Shown here piece by piece: positions 45,107 to 55,868 of a stretch of 64,000 nucleotides of DNA. Every line of letters starts with the position of its first letter. The stretch's first letter is position 1. The stretch is from Methyloferula stellata AR4 (GTDB taxonomy: Bacteria; Pseudomonadota; Alphaproteobacteria; Rhizobiales; Beijerinckiaceae): assembly GCF_000385335.1 (NCBI RefSeq), contig NZ_ARWA01000001.1, positions 1,938,001 through 2,002,000 of the forward strand. Reading direction: 5' to 3'. Position numbers and translations under genes: made by a program. The notes beneath the pieces are model-generated. The model saw nothing but the letters and a program-made list of their open reading frames with translations. It was not told the DNA's origin and searched no databases.

Positions 45107-47166
45107 CCAAGCTCATCGTCGACGACATCGAGATCGACGCTCCGCCGGAATATACGCTTCTGCAGGCTTGCGAGATGGCCGGCGTCGAGATCCCGCGCTT
45201 TTGCTATCACGAGCGTCTGTCGATCGCCGGCAATTGCCGCATGTGCCTCGTCGAGGTGAAGGGCGGCCCGCCGAAGCCCACGGCCTCCTGTGCCATGGCG
45301 GTGCGCGATCTGCGCCCCGGCCAGGACGGCGCACCGCCCGTGATTTTCACCAAATCGCCCATGGTGAAAAAGGCGCGCGAAGGCGTCATGGAATTTCTTC
45401 TCATCAATCATCCGCTCGATTGCCCGATCTGCGATCAGGGCGGCGAATGCGATTTGCAGGATCAGGCGATCGCCTTCGGTGTCGATAGCTCGCGCTATGC
45501 CGAGAACAAGCGCGCGGTCGAGGACAAATATATAGGCGTGCTGGTCAAAACCTCGATGAACCGCTGCATTCATTGCACGCGTTGCGTCAGGTTCACGGCA
45601 GAGGTCGCGGGCACGGGCGATATGGGCGCGATCGGCCGCGGCGAGGATATGGAGATTACGACCTATCTCGAAACCGCGATGAGCTCCGAATTGCAAGGCA
45701 ATGTCGCGGACCTTTGCCCGGTCGGCGCGCTTTTGCCGAAGCCCTATTCCTTCAAGGCGCGGCCGTGGGAACTGACCAAGACCCAATCGGTCGATGTGAT
45801 GGATGCGCAGGGCTCGGCCATTCGCATCGATACGCGTGGGCGCGAAGTGATGCGCATTCTGCCGCGCATCAATGACGCCGTGAACGAAGAATGGATTTCC
45901 GACAAGGCGCGACAGATCGTCGACGGCTTGAAGACCAGCCGCCTCGACCGCCCCTTCGTGCGCGAGAACGGCAAGCTGCGGGAAGCGACTTGGCCCAAGG
46001 CCTTCGCCGCCATCGCCGCGAAAATCAAGGCGACGGCGCGCGACAAGATCGGCGCCATCGCCGGCGATCTCTGCGCCGTCGAAGAGATGTTCGCCTTAAA
46101 GCTTTTGATGCAAAGCCTGGGCGTGGCCTCCGTCGATGGTCGTCAGGACGGCGCGAAGCTTCATCCGAAATGGGGCCGCGCCAGCTATATTTTCAATCCG
46201 ACGATCCAAGGCATCGATCAATCTGACGGTTTGATGATCATCGGAGCCAATCCGCGCCGCGAAGCGCCCGTGCTCAATGCCCGCATCCGCAAGCGCTGGC
46301 TCAAGGGCGGCTTCAAGATCGGCGTCATCGGCGAGCAGGCCGATCTCACCTATGATTACGCCTATCTCGGCGCCGGGCCTGAAACGCTCGCGAGTTTTGC
46401 CGAGCATCCGCCGGCCAAGATGGAAAAGCCGATGTTCCTCATCGGCCAGGGCGCGCTTGCGCGGGGAGACGGCGCGGCCATTCTCGCTCTCGCTTTGAAG
46501 GCGGCAACTTCGCTCGGCGTGATCAGGGACGGCTGGAACGGGTTCGGTGTGCTGCATACGGCGGCCGCGCGGGTGGGCGCGCTCGACCTCGGCCTCGTTC
46601 CGGGCGAAAGCGGCCTTGATGCGGCGGCCATGGTAAAGCAAGGCGCTGTTGAGGTTCTCTTCAATCTCGGCGCCGATGAAATCGACATCGCGCCAGGTGC
46701 TTTCGTGATTTATCAAGGCACGCATGGGGATCGGGGTGCTTCCCGCGCGGATGTCATTTTGCCCGGCGCGACTTACACCGAAAAATCGGGCCATTACGTC
46801 AATACGGAAGGCCGCGTTCAATTGGCCGATCGCGCCAATTTCCCGCCGGGCGATGCGCGTGAGGATTGGGCGATTTTGCGGGCGCTATCCGATGTGCTTG
46901 GCGCGAAACTGCCTTTCGATTCTTTGACAGCCCTGCGGGCAAAGCTTTATGCGGATTATCCGCATTTCGCCAAGCTCGAGCAAATCGTGCCGGCCGATGC
47001 GGGCGCGCTTTCCGCACTGGATACGGGCGGCATAGTGCCCGGCAGGGAGCCTTTCGTCTCGCCGATCGGCGATTATTTCCTGACGAACCCGATCGCGCGG
47101 GCCTCCGCGGTGATGGCGCAATGCTCGGCGCTGGCGCTGGCCCGCCTGCAGCAGGCGGCGGAGTGA
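45103..47166 (+). CDS. nuoG: NADH-quinone oxidoreductase subunit G
   Basis: 687-aa largest peripheral subunit, a molybdopterin-oxidoreductase relative. N-terminal [2Fe-2S] Cys in [22 protein letters not shown], then the His/Cys motif [14 protein letters not shown], and [4Fe-4S] Cys in [18 protein letters not shown] and [10 protein letters not shown]. The C-terminal part includes [19 protein letters not shown] and [16 protein letters not shown]. Length is typical for alphaproteobacteria and mitochondria (shorter than enteric NuoG). Confidence 0.96.
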   Translation: MTKLIVDDIEIDAPPEYTLLQACEMAGVEIPRFCYHERLSIAGNCRMCLVEVKGGPPKPTASCAMAVRDLRPGQDGAPPVIFTKSPMVKKAREGVMEFLLINHPLDCPICDQGGECDLQDQAIAFGVDSSRYAENKRAVEDKYIGVLVKTSMNRCIHCTRCVRFTAEVAGTGDMGAIGRGEDMEITTYLETAMSSELQGNVADLCPVGALLPKPYSFKARPWELTKTQSVDVMDAQGSAIRIDTRGREVMRILPRINDAVNEEWISDKARQIVDGLKTSRLDRPFVRENGKLREATWPKAFAAIAAKIKATARDKIGAIAGDLCAVEEMFALKLLMQSLGVASVDGRQDGAKLHPKWGRASYIFNPTIQGIDQSDGLMIIGANPRREAPVLNARIRKRWLKGGFKIGVIGEQADLTYDYAYLGAGPETLASFAEHPPAKMEKPMFLIGQGALARGDGAAILALALKAATSLGVIRDGWNGFGVLHTAAARVGALDLGLVPGESGLDAAAMVKQGAVEVLFNLGADEIDIAPGAFVIYQGTHGDRGASRADVILPGATYTEKSGHYVNTEGRVQLADRANFPPGDAREDWAILRALSDVLGAKLPFDSLTALRAKLYADYPHFAKLEQIVPADAGALSALDTGGIVPGREPFVSPIGDYFLTNPIARASAVMAQCSALALARLQQAAE

Positions 47167-47173
47167 GAGTGCG

Positions 47174-48211
47174 ATGATGGATCAGCTTGTCGCCTTTCTC
47201 ACGAACCCGATCGTTCTCGCGCTGATTAAGAGCGTCGTGCTGCTTGTCGCGCTCTTGATCTTCGTTGCCTATATTCTTTACGCGGATCGCAAGATCTGGG
47301 CGGCGGTGCAATTGCGCCGCGGCCCCAATGTCGTCGGACCCTGGGGCATCTGGCAGAGCTTCGCCGACATGCTCAAATTCGTCTTCAAGGAGCCGGTCGT
47401 GCCGGCGGGCTCCAACAAGGGCGTGTTTTTGCTGGCGCCCTTTGTCATGGGCCTTCTGTCGCTCGCCGCCTGGGCCGTGATCCCCATCGACGACGGCTGG
47501 GCCGTCGCCAATATCAATGTGGGCATCCTTTATATTTTCGCGATCTCGTCGCTTGGCGTCTATGGCATCATCATGGGTGGCTGGGCGTCGAATTCGAAAT
47601 ATCCGTTCCTGTCGGCCCTGCGCTCGGCGGCGCAGATGGTGTCTTATGAAGTCTCGATCGGCTTCGTCATCATCACGGTTCTGCTCTGCGTGGGCTCCTT
47701 GAACCTCAGCGATATCGTGCACGCGCAAGATACAAGGCTCGGGCTCTTCGGCTGGTATTGGCTGCCTCTGTTCCCGATGTTCGTGATCTTCTTCATTTCG
47801 GCCTTGGCGGAGACGAACAGGCCGCCCTTCGATCTGGTCGAAGCCGAGTCCGAGCTTGTCGCGGGCTTCATGGTCGAATATTCCTCGACGCCTTACATGC
47901 TGTTCATGCTGGCCGAATATGTGGCGATCATGACCATGTGCGCCATGACGACGATCCTCTTTCTCGGCGGCTGGCTGTCTCCCATTCCATTTCCGCCGTT
48001 TACCTGGATTCCCGGCGTGATCTGGTTCGTTTTGAAAGTTTCGCTTGTCTTCTTCATGTTCGCCATGGTGAAAGCTTTCGTTCCGAGGTACCGCTACGAT
48101 CAATTGATGCGGCTCGGCTGGAAGGTCTTTCTCCCGATCTCTCTTGTCATGGTCGTCCTCGTCGCCTGCGTCTTGCAGCTTGGCGGCTGGGGCGGTGCCA
48201 TGGCGCATTAA
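47174..48211 (+). CDS. nuoH: NADH-quinone oxidoreductase subunit H
   Basis: 345-aa membrane subunit joining the two arms and lining the quinone tunnel. [21 protein letters not shown] near residue 36, [48 protein letters not shown] (acidic quinone-site loop) and [17 protein letters not shown] are diagnostic. About eight helices. Two adjacent ATG codons; the first is taken. Confidence 0.97.
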   Translation: MMDQLVAFLTNPIVLALIKSVVLLVALLIFVAYILYADRKIWAAVQLRRGPNVVGPWGIWQSFADMLKFVFKEPVVPAGSNKGVFLLAPFVMGLLSLAAWAVIPIDDGWAVANINVGILYIFAISSLGVYGIIMGGWASNSKYPFLSALRSAAQMVSYEVSIGFVIITVLLCVGSLNLSDIVHAQDTRLGLFGWYWLPLFPMFVIFFISALAETNRPPFDLVEAESELVAGFMVEYSSTPYMLFMLAEYVAIMTMCAMTTILFLGGWLSPIPFPPFTWIPGVIWFVLKVSLVFFMFAMVKAFVPRYRYDQLMRLGWKVFLPISLVMVVLVACVLQLGGWGGAMAH

Positions 48212-48221
48212 AGGTCAGTTC

Positions 48222-48710
48222 ATGAGACTTGATACAGCTGCCAAAGCTCTGTTTCTGAAGGAATTCGTCGGCGCCTTCGCGCTGTCGATGCGTTATTTCT
48301 TCAAGCCGAAAGCGACGCTCAATTATCCGCATGAGAAAAACCCGCAATCGCCGCGTTATCGCGGCGAACATGCTTTGCGCCGTTATCCCAACGGCGAAGA
48401 GCGCTGTATCGCCTGCAAGCTCTGCGAGGCGATCTGCCCGGCTCAGGCGATCACGATCGAGGCGGGGCCGCGCCGCAATGACGGCACGCGGCGAACGACG
48501 CGCTACGATATCGACATGGTGAAATGCATCTATTGCGGCTTTTGCCAGGAGGCCTGTCCGGTCGATGCGATCGTCGAGGGGCCGAATGCGGAATTCGCGG
48601 TCGAGACGCGCGAAGAACTCTATTACGACAAGAATAAATTGCTCGACAATGGCGCGCGCTGGGAGCGCGAAATTGCCCGCAATATCGCGCTCGATGCGCC
48701 CTATAGGTGA
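48222..48710 (+). CDS. nuoI: NADH-quinone oxidoreductase subunit I
   Basis: 162-aa ferredoxin-like subunit with clusters N6a and N6b bound by [16 protein letters not shown] and [16 protein letters not shown]. The N-terminus contains [18 protein letters not shown], an amphipathic segment anchoring it to the membrane. The ATG at 48222, ten bases after the nuoH stop, gives the family length. Confidence 0.96.
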   Translation: MRLDTAAKALFLKEFVGAFALSMRYFFKPKATLNYPHEKNPQSPRYRGEHALRRYPNGEERCIACKLCEAICPAQAITIEAGPRRNDGTRRTTRYDIDMVKCIYCGFCQEACPVDAIVEGPNAEFAVETREELYYDKNKLLDNGARWEREIARNIALDAPYR

Positions 48711-48734
48711 GCGCATGAATTTGGACCGGCACTT

Positions 48735-48845
48735 CCCTCATCCTGAGGAGCGTCCTGTAAGGACGCGTCTCGAAGGATGGGCCATAGTCTCGCGTTTCTG
48801 CCCATCCTTCGAGACGGTGCCTTCGGCACCTCCTCAGGATGAGGG
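48735..48845. repeat. P3 palindromic repeat between nuoI and nuoJ
   Basis: CCCTCATCCTGAGGAGC-GTCC / GGACGCGTCTCGAAGGATGG then CCATCCTTCGAGACGG...CCTCCTCAGGATGAGGG. It fills the 159-base gap in the operon, leaving 24 bases to the nuoJ ATG. Confidence 0.87.
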
Positions 48846-48869
48846 GGGTGTTGTGGAAGGGCAGTGTCT

Positions 48870-49478
48870 ATGACGGTCGCCGTCTTTTTCTTTTATCTCT
48901 TTTCGGCCGTCATGATCGCCTCGGCTTTCATGGTGATCTCGGCGCGCAATCCGGTTCACTCGGTTCTGTTTTTGATCTTGGCCTTCGTCAATGCGGCCGG
49001 GCTTTTTCTGATGCTCGGCGCCGAGTTCCTGGCGATGATCCTGATCGTCGTCTATGTCGGCGCGGTGGCGGTTTTATTCCTCTTCGTCATCATGATGCTC
49101 GACGTGGATTTCGCCGAGTTGAAGCAAGGCTTCCTGCAATATCTGCCGGTCGGCATGTTGATCGGCGTCGGCGTGATGATCGAACTTTTTCTTGTCGTCG
49201 GAACCTGGGTGGTCGGCCCGTCGTCGATCGCCAGTGCGACGACGAAGGTTACGCCCGGTGTTTCGAATACTTTGGCGCTCGGGCGCGTCATCTATACGCA
49301 ATATGTCTATTTGTTCGAAGCCTCGGGCCTCATTCTGTTGACCGCGATGGTCGGCGCGATCGTCTTGACGCTCCGCCATAAGGAAGGCGTCAAGCGGCAG
49401 GTGATCGCGGACCAGAACGCGCGCAACTCGGCGAATGCCATCGAGGTGCGCAAGGTCGCCTCGGGACGTGGAATTTGA
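48870..49478 (+). CDS. nuoJ: NADH-quinone oxidoreductase subunit J
   Basis: 202-aa subunit with five hydrophobic segments. FFYLFSAVMIASAFMVISAR, NPVHSVLFLILAFVNAAGLF, LMLGAEFLAMILIVVYVGAV and AVLFLFVIMMLDVD are the conserved helices, including the pi-bulge Tyr helix of ND6. The ATG at 48870 follows GGAAGGG at eight bases; a GTG two codons earlier is also open. A repeat lies immediately upstream. Confidence 0.95.
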   Translation: MTVAVFFFYLFSAVMIASAFMVISARNPVHSVLFLILAFVNAAGLFLMLGAEFLAMILIVVYVGAVAVLFLFVIMMLDVDFAELKQGFLQYLPVGMLIGVGVMIELFLVVGTWVVGPSSIASATTKVTPGVSNTLALGRVIYTQYVYLFEASGLILLTAMVGAIVLTLRHKEGVKRQVIADQNARNSANAIEVRKVASGRGI

Positions 49479-49502
49479 GCACGATGGGGCGGGGGCCAAA
49501 GA

Positions 49503-49811
49503 ATGACCATTGAACTCAATCATTATCTCGTCGTCGCGGCGATCATGTTCACGCTCGGCGTCGCCGGCATTATCTTGAACCGCAAGAACATCATCATCAT
49601 CCTGATGTCGGTCGAGCTGATCCTGCTCTCGGTCAACATCAACCTCGTCGCCTTTTCAGCTTTCTTGAGCGATCTCACCGGCCAGGTCTTCGCGCTTTTC
49701 ATCCTGACGGTCGCGGCGGCGGAGGCGGCCATCGGTCTTGCCATTCTCGTCACCTATTACCGCAACCGCGGCTCGATCGCGGTTGAGGACATCAACATGA
49801 TGAAAGGGTGA
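49503..49811 (+). CDS. nuoK: NADH-quinone oxidoreductase subunit K
   Basis: 102 aa, three helices; Glu residues needed for proton movement lie in [19 protein letters not shown] and [20 protein letters not shown]. It starts 24 bases after nuoJ and its stop overlaps an upstream GTG of nuoL. Confidence 0.96.
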   Translation: MTIELNHYLVVAAIMFTLGVAGIILNRKNIIIILMSVELILLSVNINLVAFSAFLSDLTGQVFALFILTVAAAEAAIGLAILVTYYRNRGSIAVEDINMMKG

Positions 49812-49816
49812 GGGAC

Positions 49817-51805
49817 GTGTATTTCGCGATCGTCTTTCTTCCGCTCGCCGGTTTTCTGATCGCAGGCCTTTTCGGCCGCCAGATCGGCGCGCGCGCGTCC
49901 GAAATTATCACGACGAGCTTTTTGTTCGGCGCGGCCTTCCTGTCGTGGATCGCCTTCTCGCAAGTGGCGCTCGGCTCGACTCCCGCGAGCGTGCCGGTCA
50001 TCGGCACTTGGTTCAACGTCGGTGCTTTGCAGGTCGATTGGGCGTTACGGATCGATTCGCTGACGGTGGTGATGCTGATCGTCGTCAACACGGTCTCCGC
50101 GCTCGTGCATCTCTATTCGATCGGCTATATGCACGAAGATCCGGCGCGGCCGCGTTTCTTTGCCTATCTCTCGCTCTTCACCTTCGCCATGCTGATGCTG
50201 GTGACGGCCGATAATCTCGTGCAGATGTTCTTCGGCTGGGAGGGCGTCGGCCTCGCCTCTTATCTCTTGATCGGCTTCTGGTATCAGAAGCCTTCCGCCA
50301 ATGCGGCGGCGATCAAGGCCTTCGTCGTCAACAGAGTTGGCGATTTCGGTTTCGCGATCGGCATTTTCCTCGTTTTCTATATCACCAATTCCGTCGCCTT
50401 CGATCCGATCTTCGCCGCGGCGCCCGGTCTCGCGCATAAGACGATCCATGTCTTTTCGCACGACGTCGATGCGATGACCATCACCTGCCTCTTCCTGTTC
50501 ATGGGCGCCATGGGCAAGTCGGCGCAATTCCTGCTCCACACCTGGCTGCCGGATGCCATGGAGGGCCCGACGCCCGTCTCGGCGCTGATCCATGCCGCGA
50601 CCATGGTGACAGCCGGCGTTTTCATGGTGGCGCGTCTGTCGCCGCTCTTCGAACAGGCGCCCGTCGCTCTGTCCTTTGTCACGATCATCGGCGGTACGAC
50701 CGCCTTCTTCGCCGCGACCGTCGGTCTCGTGCAAAACGACATCAAGCGCGTCATCGCCTATTCGACCTGCTCGCAGCTTGGCTACATGTTCGTCGGCCTC
50801 GGCGTCGGCGGTTATGACCTCGGCATTTTCCATCTCTTCACGCATGCCTTTTTCAAAGCGCTGCTCTTCCTGAGCGCGGGCTCGGTCATCAACGCGATGC
50901 ATCATGAGCAGGACATGCGTAAGATGGGCGGTCTCGCCAAAAAGATTCCTTTCACCTTCTGGATGATGGTGATCGGCACTTTGGCGCTCACCGGCTTTCC
51001 GTTGACGGCGGGTTTCTTTTCGAAAGATGCGATCATCGAAGCCGCCTTCGCCTCCGGTCGCTTCGGGTCCTTCTATGCCTTCCTGCTCATTGACTTCGCG
51101 GCGGGGCTGACGTCGTTTTATTCCTGGCGTCTTATCTTCATGACCTTTTACGGGCCGGCGCATTGGGACCATCACGGCGTTGATCACCATGACGAACATG
51201 CGGCGCACGATGAGGCTCACGGTCACGCGCACACCTTCGTGCCGCATGAATCGCCTGCGGTCATGCTGATCCCGCTTGCGGTTCTGGCCTTCGGTTCGAT
51301 CTTCGCGGGGCTTGCCTTCGGCGGCTTCTTCATCGGCGAGGGCCAAGCGGACTTCTGGAAGGGCGCGCTCTTCTACGCATCCGACAATCACATCCTGCAC
51401 GAGATGCATACGATCCCGGCCTTCGTCTCCTATTCGCCGTTCTGGATGATGTGCGGCGGTTTCCTCGTCGCACTCTATGTCTATATCTTGAGGCCGGGCA
51501 CCGCTGCGAATTGGGCGGCGGCTAATCCGGCTCTCTATAAGTTCCTGCTCAACAAGTGGTATTTCGACGAGCTTTATGACCTGATCTTCGTGCGGCCGGC
51601 CTTTTGGCTCGGGCGGCTCTTCTGGAAGGGCGGCGACGGCGCGATCATCGACGGGCTGGGCCCGGACGGCGTCTCGGCGCGCGTCATCGATATCACGCAT
51701 CGCGTCGTGAAATTGCAGACGGGCTATATCTATCACTACGCTTTCGCCATGCTGATCGGCGTCGCCGCGCTCATGACCTATTATCTCTTCGGGGGCATTC
51801 GCTGA
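49817..51805 (+). CDS. nuoL: NADH-quinone oxidoreductase subunit L
   Basis: 662-aa antiporter-like proton-pumping subunit. The GTG at 49817 gives the usual [14 protein letters not shown]-terminus and has AAAGGG eight bases upstream; a GTG at 49808 has the same site touching it and is less likely. Motifs: [19 protein letters not shown] (pump Glu), [20 protein letters not shown] (Lys and loop), [14 protein letters not shown] cytoplasm-or-periplasm loop around residues 448-480 has 11 His in 31 residues. C-terminal lateral helix and last span present. Confidence 0.96.
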   Translation: MYFAIVFLPLAGFLIAGLFGRQIGARASEIITTSFLFGAAFLSWIAFSQVALGSTPASVPVIGTWFNVGALQVDWALRIDSLTVVMLIVVNTVSALVHLYSIGYMHEDPARPRFFAYLSLFTFAMLMLVTADNLVQMFFGWEGVGLASYLLIGFWYQKPSANAAAIKAFVVNRVGDFGFAIGIFLVFYITNSVAFDPIFAAAPGLAHKTIHVFSHDVDAMTITCLFLFMGAMGKSAQFLLHTWLPDAMEGPTPVSALIHAATMVTAGVFMVARLSPLFEQAPVALSFVTIIGGTTAFFAATVGLVQNDIKRVIAYSTCSQLGYMFVGLGVGGYDLGIFHLFTHAFFKALLFLSAGSVINAMHHEQDMRKMGGLAKKIPFTFWMMVIGTLALTGFPLTAGFFSKDAIIEAAFASGRFGSFYAFLLIDFAAGLTSFYSWRLIFMTFYGPAHWDHHGVDHHDEHAAHDEAHGHAHTFVPHESPAVMLIPLAVLAFGSIFAGLAFGGFFIGEGQADFWKGALFYASDNHILHEMHTIPAFVSYSPFWMMCGGFLVALYVYILRPGTAANWAAANPALYKFLLNKWYFDELYDLIFVRPAFWLGRLFWKGGDGAIIDGLGPDGVSARVIDITHRVVKLQTGYIYHYAFAMLIGVAALMTYYLFGGIR

Positions 51806-53490
51806 TGTTCGGCTTTGGCCTCCTATCCGGGCTTATCTTCCTGCCGCTCGCCGGCGCGGCTTTCATCTTCGCGTTGCAAGGCGATGACGAGCCGACGCGG
51901 CAGAATGCCCGCTATGCAGCTTTGTTCACCACGCTGATCACCTTCGTTCTGTCGCTGATCGTCTGGAGCAAATTCGATCCGTCCTCATCGGCCTTCCAGC
52001 TTCTCGAAGAGAAAAGCTGGTTCGGCGCGGGCCTCGTCTACAAGCTTGGCGTCGACGGCATGTCCTTGCCCTTCGTCCTGCTCACAACCTTCCTGATGCC
52101 GATCTGCATTCTCGCGTCGTGGAAGTCGATCACCTATCGCGTCAAGGAATATATGATCGCGTTTCTGGTGCTAGAGACCTTGATGATCGGGGTCTTCTGC
52201 GCGCTCGATCTTCTGCTCTTCTATGTCTTCTTCGAAGGCGGCCTCATTCCGATGTTTCTCATCATCGGCATTTGGGGCGGCAAAAGACGCGTCTACGCGA
52301 GCTTCAAATTCTTCCTCTATACGCTCGCCGGCTCGTTGCTCATGCTGCTCGCCGTCATGGCCATGTATGGCTTTGCCGGCACGACCGACATGACCGTGCT
52401 GTTAAAGACGCATTTCCCAGCCCATATGCAAACCTGGCTGTGGCTTGCCTTCTTCGCCTCCTTCGCGGTGAAAATGCCGATGTGGCCGGTCCACACCTGG
52501 CTGCCCGACGCGCATGTGGAGGCGCCGACGGCGGGCTCGGTCATTCTTGCCGGCATTCTCCTGAAGATGGGCGGTTATGGTTTCATCCGTTTCTCGCTGC
52601 CGATGTTCCCCGACGCCTCGGTCTATTTTGCGCCGCTGGTTTTCGCGCTGTCCGTGATCGCGATCATTTACACCTCGCTCGTCGCGCTGGTGCAGGAGGA
52701 TATGAAGAAGCTCATCGCTTATTCCTCCGTCGCGCATATGGGCTTCGTCACAATGGGCCTTTTCGCCATGACGGAGCAGGGCGTGCAAGGCGCCATCTTC
52801 CAGATGATCTCGCATGGGCTCGTTTCCGGCGCGCTCTTCCTCTGCGTCGGCGTCGTCTACGACCGCATGCACACGCGCGAAATCTCAGCCTATGGCGGCC
52901 TTGCCGAACGCATGCCGCTTTATGCCGTGGCTTTCATGGTCTTCACCATGGCCAATATCGGCCTGCCGGGTACGTCCGGATTCATCGGCGAATTTCTGAC
53001 CATGATCGGCACGTTCAAGGTAAACAGCTGGGTCGTGCTTTTCGCCACGACGGGCGTCATTTTCTCGGCGGCCTATGCGCTCTTTCTCTATCGCCGCATC
53101 ATTTTCGGCGTACTCGACAAGCCGAGTCTGAAGGACATACTCGACCTGTCCGGCCGCGAAATCGTGCTGCTCGCGCCATTGCTGGCGCTGACGCTTTATT
53201 ACGGCATTCACCCGGGGCCCATTCTCGACAGCAGTGCGGCCTCCGTGCAAGCCATGATCAAGACGTTCGACGAATCGACGAAGGTCAAGGCCGCGGCGGC
53301 AGAAGGTCGCCAGCCTCTACAAGTTCAGAGCCCTCATCCTGAGGAGCTTGCGCAGCAAGCGTCTCGAAGGATGGGTGAGCTTCACGAGGCGCCAGCTCAA
53401 CCCTTCGAGACGGCTGCAATGCGATCTCGCTGTTGCGATAGATCGCCAGCGATGCAGCCTCCTCAGGGTGAGGGGAGAAAAGTCCCATGA
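51805..53490 (+). CDS. nuoM: NADH-quinone oxidoreductase subunit M with repeat-encoded tail
   Basis: 561-aa pumping subunit; its ATG shares one base with the nuoL stop (TGATG). Core motifs: [40 protein letters not shown] and [20 protein letters not shown]. The family core ends near residue 505 ([20 protein letters not shown] and a short tail). Residues 510-561 are the translation of a P3 repeat, opening with [13 protein letters not shown], and end at the nuoN overlap (ATGA). The extra 52 residues are hydrophilic, with adjacent Cys, and probably hang in the cytoplasm or periplasm without function. Confidence 0.95.
   Translation: MFGFGLLSGLIFLPLAGAAFIFALQGDDEPTRQNARYAALFTTLITFVLSLIVWSKFDPSSSAFQLLEEKSWFGAGLVYKLGVDGMSLPFVLLTTFLMPICILASWKSITYRVKEYMIAFLVLETLMIGVFCALDLLLFYVFFEGGLIPMFLIIGIWGGKRRVYASFKFFLYTLAGSLLMLLAVMAMYGFAGTTDMTVLLKTHFPAHMQTWLWLAFFASFAVKMPMWPVHTWLPDAHVEAPTAGSVILAGILLKMGGYGFIRFSLPMFPDASVYFAPLVFALSVIAIIYTSLVALVQEDMKKLIAYSSVAHMGFVTMGLFAMTEQGVQGAIFQMISHGLVSGALFLCVGVVYDRMHTREISAYGGLAERMPLYAVAFMVFTMANIGLPGTSGFIGEFLTMIGTFKVNSWVVLFATTGVIFSAAYALFLYRRIIFGVLDKPSLKDILDLSGREIVLLAPLLALTLYYGIHPGPILDSSAASVQAMIKTFDESTKVKAAAAEGRQPLQVQSPHPEELAQQASRRMGELHEAPAQPFETAAMRSRCCDRSPAMQPPQGEGRKVP
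53330..53474. repeat. P3 palindromic repeat inside the nuoM coding region
   Basis: CCCTCATCCTGAGGAGC...GTCTCGAAGGATGGG on the left and CCCTTCGAGACGG...CCTCCTCAGGGTGAGGGG on the right, as in the intergenic copies, but in frame with nuoM and translated. The central part (53420-53457) is unlike the other copies. Confidence 0.88.
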
Positions 53491-54923
53491 ATGCCCTGCC
53501 GTTCGCCGTCGCGCATGCCTTGCCGGAAATCATCCTCGCCGTCGGCGCGCTTTTACTGATCCTGATCGGCGCGTTCCGTGGCCGGGACTCGGATGGCCCG
53601 ATGACGGAGCTCGCCGTCGGCCTCATCGGGTTGGCAATCCTCGCGATCCTGCTCAGTACCAGGACGGGGACTGCCGTTGTCTTCGACGGCGCCTTCGTCG
53701 ACGATCCATTCGGCCGCTTCATGAAGATTCTGACTTTGCTCGGCGCACTCATCTCGCTGTTCATGGGCCAGGACTATATGGCGCGCGCCAAGATCGACAA
53801 ATTCGAGTTTCCGATCCTCATCATCCTCTCGACCCTCGGCGCGCTGATGCTGATCTCGGCGACGGGGCTCATCGCGCTTTATCTCGGTCTTGAGCTGATG
53901 TCGCTGGCGCTTTACGTCATCGCGGCCTTCCATCGCGACAATGTCAAAGCCTCGGAAGCGGGCCTCAAATATTTCGTTTTGGGTGCGCTTTCCTCCGGCA
54001 TGCTGCTCTATGGCGCTTCGCTTCTCTATGGTTTCGCGGGCACCGTATCTTTCGCTGGCATTGCGGACGCGGTCGGCGGCAAGGCTTCGCTTGGCGTCAT
54101 TTTCGGCCTCGTCTTCCTGATGGCGGGGCTCGCCTTCAAAATGTCGACGGCGCCGTTCCATATGTGGACGCCGGACGTCTATGAAGGCGCGCCGACGCCG
54201 GTGACCGCCTTCTTCGCCTCTGCTCCGAAAATGGCGGCGATCGCGGTGACGATCCGCGTTGTCATCACCGCCTTCCCGGGCATTACGACGCAATGGCAGC
54301 AGATCATCACCTTCATCTCGCTGCTATCCATGGCCATCGGCTCCTTCGCCGCAATCGGGCAGACGAACATCAAGCGACTGATGGCCTATTCCTCCATCGG
54401 GCACATGGGCTTTGCGCTCGTCGGCCTCGCAGCGGGCACACCGACAGGCGTGCAGGGCGTGCTCTGCTATATGGGAATTTACCTCATCATGACGCTCGGC
54501 ACTTTCGCGGCCATTCTGTCGATGCGCGTGAAGGGCGAGAGCGTGGAGCAGATTAGCGATCTCTCAGGCCTTGCGCGGACCAATGGTCCGATGGCGTTTT
54601 TTCTCGCATTGATGATGTTTTCTCTCGCGGGCATTCCGCCGCTCGCGGGCTTTTTCGCGAAATGGTATGTGTTTAACAGTGCGATCCAGGCTGGGCTTTA
54701 TCCTCTGGCCGTGATCGGCGTTCTCTTGAGCACGGTTGCAGCCTATTATTACCTGCGGATCGTCAAGATCATGTATTTTGACGATCCGGTGGTGACTTTC
54801 GATCGTGCGGCACCATCTTTGCGTATCGTGCTTGCAGCCTGCGGGATTTTGGTGCTCTTCTTATTCGCCTATCCGGCCGCTTTCGTGGAGGCCGCCGCGG
54901 CGGCAGCCAAATCCTTGTTCTGA
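53487..54923 (+). CDS. nuoN: NADH-quinone oxidoreductase subunit N
   Basis: 478-aa third antiporter-like subunit. [20 protein letters not shown] (pump Glu), [20 protein letters not shown] and [38 protein letters not shown] and [16 protein letters not shown] are standard. Starts within the last four bases of nuoM, last structural gene of the operon; birA and RNase J follow on the same strand. Confidence 0.97.
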   Translation: MNALPFAVAHALPEIILAVGALLLILIGAFRGRDSDGPMTELAVGLIGLAILAILLSTRTGTAVVFDGAFVDDPFGRFMKILTLLGALISLFMGQDYMARAKIDKFEFPILIILSTLGALMLISATGLIALYLGLELMSLALYVIAAFHRDNVKASEAGLKYFVLGALSSGMLLYGASLLYGFAGTVSFAGIADAVGGKASLGVIFGLVFLMAGLAFKMSTAPFHMWTPDVYEGAPTPVTAFFASAPKMAAIAVTIRVVITAFPGITTQWQQIITFISLLSMAIGSFAAIGQTNIKRLMAYSSIGHMGFALVGLAAGTPTGVQGVLCYMGIYLIMTLGTFAAILSMRVKGESVEQISDLSGLARTNGPMAFFLALMMFSLAGIPPLAGFFAKWYVFNSAIQAGLYPLAVIGVLLSTVAAYYYLRIVKIMYFDDPVVTFDRAAPSLRIVLAACGILVLFLFAYPAAFVEAAAAAAKSLF

Positions 54924-54981
54924 ACTTGGATCGAAAGCATCCAGGTTGAACGGTGGCAGCGCGTCAAGTCTTTGTTTTAAC

Positions 54982-55025
54982 GCATGATCTTGTCCGAAAA
55001 GTCAGCAGCTTTTCAAACATCATGC
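54982..55025. repeat. P1 palindromic repeat upstream of birA
   Basis: GCATGATCTTGTCCGAAAAG...CTTTTCAAACATCATGC. It supplies an in-frame ATG (54984) that would extend BirA by 20 residues; this is judged not to be the start. Confidence 0.75.
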
Positions 55026-55043
55026 ACAAGGTGGTTCGACCCG

Positions 55044-55868
55044 TTGCATCTCGCCAAATCGGCTCTCGCCCAAGCTTATCGCCTGATGCATCATGCAGAG
55101 CTTGGCTCGACCAATGACGAAGCTTTAAGCATAGCTGCCGCCGGAGATGCAGGCCGCCTTTGGATTGTCGCCGATGAACAGACAAAGGGCAGGGGCCGCC
55201 ATGGCCGCCAATGGTCTTCGCCGCCCGGCAATCTTTATGCGAGCCTGCTGCTGATCGACGCGGCGCCGGCCCATAAGGCTCCGGAACTCGGCTTCGTCGC
55301 GGGCGTCGCGCTTTTCCACGCGTTGCGGGGTGTCCTCGGAAGCGATCCGCTCCTTTGCATCAAATGGCCGAACGATATTCTGTATGCCGGAGCCAAGCTC
55401 GCCGGCATTCTGCTTGAAAGCACGCAATTGACGGGCGGCAGGTTTGCTTGCGTGATCGGCATAGGTGTCAATTGCTGCTCGCATCCTGCGCCCGCTCTCT
55501 ATCCTGCGACGGATCTCGCTGAAATTGGCACCTTACTCAGCCATCGCGAAGATGTGTTGCTGCGCCTGTCTGAATGTTTCGTGCATTGGCTCGGCATTTG
55601 GGATCGGGGCCGCAATTTTGATGCGATCCGCGCCGAATGGTTGAACCATGCGGGCGGGATCGGTATGCGCATTTCCGTTTCGACGCCGTCCGGCCCGCGC
55701 GACGGTATTTTCGAGACGATCGACGCGAGCGGGCGGCTGATTTTGAATGTCGATGGTGAGATGCTGAACCTTGAAGCGGGAGATGTGTTTTTGAGCGCTC
55801 CGCCGATCGGCGCCTTGGCCGGTGTGCAGAGCGCCGCGCCGCAACCTTTTCGTGAGGAGCACCGATGA
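55044..55868 (+). CDS. birA: Biotin--[acetyl-CoA-carboxylase] ligase
   Basis: 274-aa ligase that activates biotin as biotinyl-AMP and attaches it to carboxylase carrier proteins. GSTNDEALSIAAAGDAG, DEQTKGRGRHGRQWSSPPGN (biotin loop), LCIKWPNDILYAGAKLAGIL and CVIGIGVNC are diagnostic. No N-terminal DNA-binding domain, so it is not the E. coli type repressor. The TTG at 55044 with AAGGTGG nine bases upstream is chosen; the ATG at 54984 lies in a P1 repeat. The stop overlaps the RNase J start. Confidence 0.92.
   Translation: MHLAKSALAQAYRLMHHAELGSTNDEALSIAAAGDAGRLWIVADEQTKGRGRHGRQWSSPPGNLYASLLLIDAAPAHKAPELGFVAGVALFHALRGVLGSDPLLCIKWPNDILYAGAKLAGILLESTQLTGGRFACVIGIGVNCCSHPAPALYPATDLAEIGTLLSHREDVLLRLSECFVHWLGIWDRGRNFDAIRAEWLNHAGGIGMRISVSTPSGPRDGIFETIDASGRLILNVDGEMLNLEAGDVFLSAPPIGALAGVQSAAPQPFREEHR

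Noticed and set aside
50045-51736. Long frame antisense to nuoL
   Set aside because: Low-complexity Arg/Asp/Glu/His translation, mirror of a certain gene.
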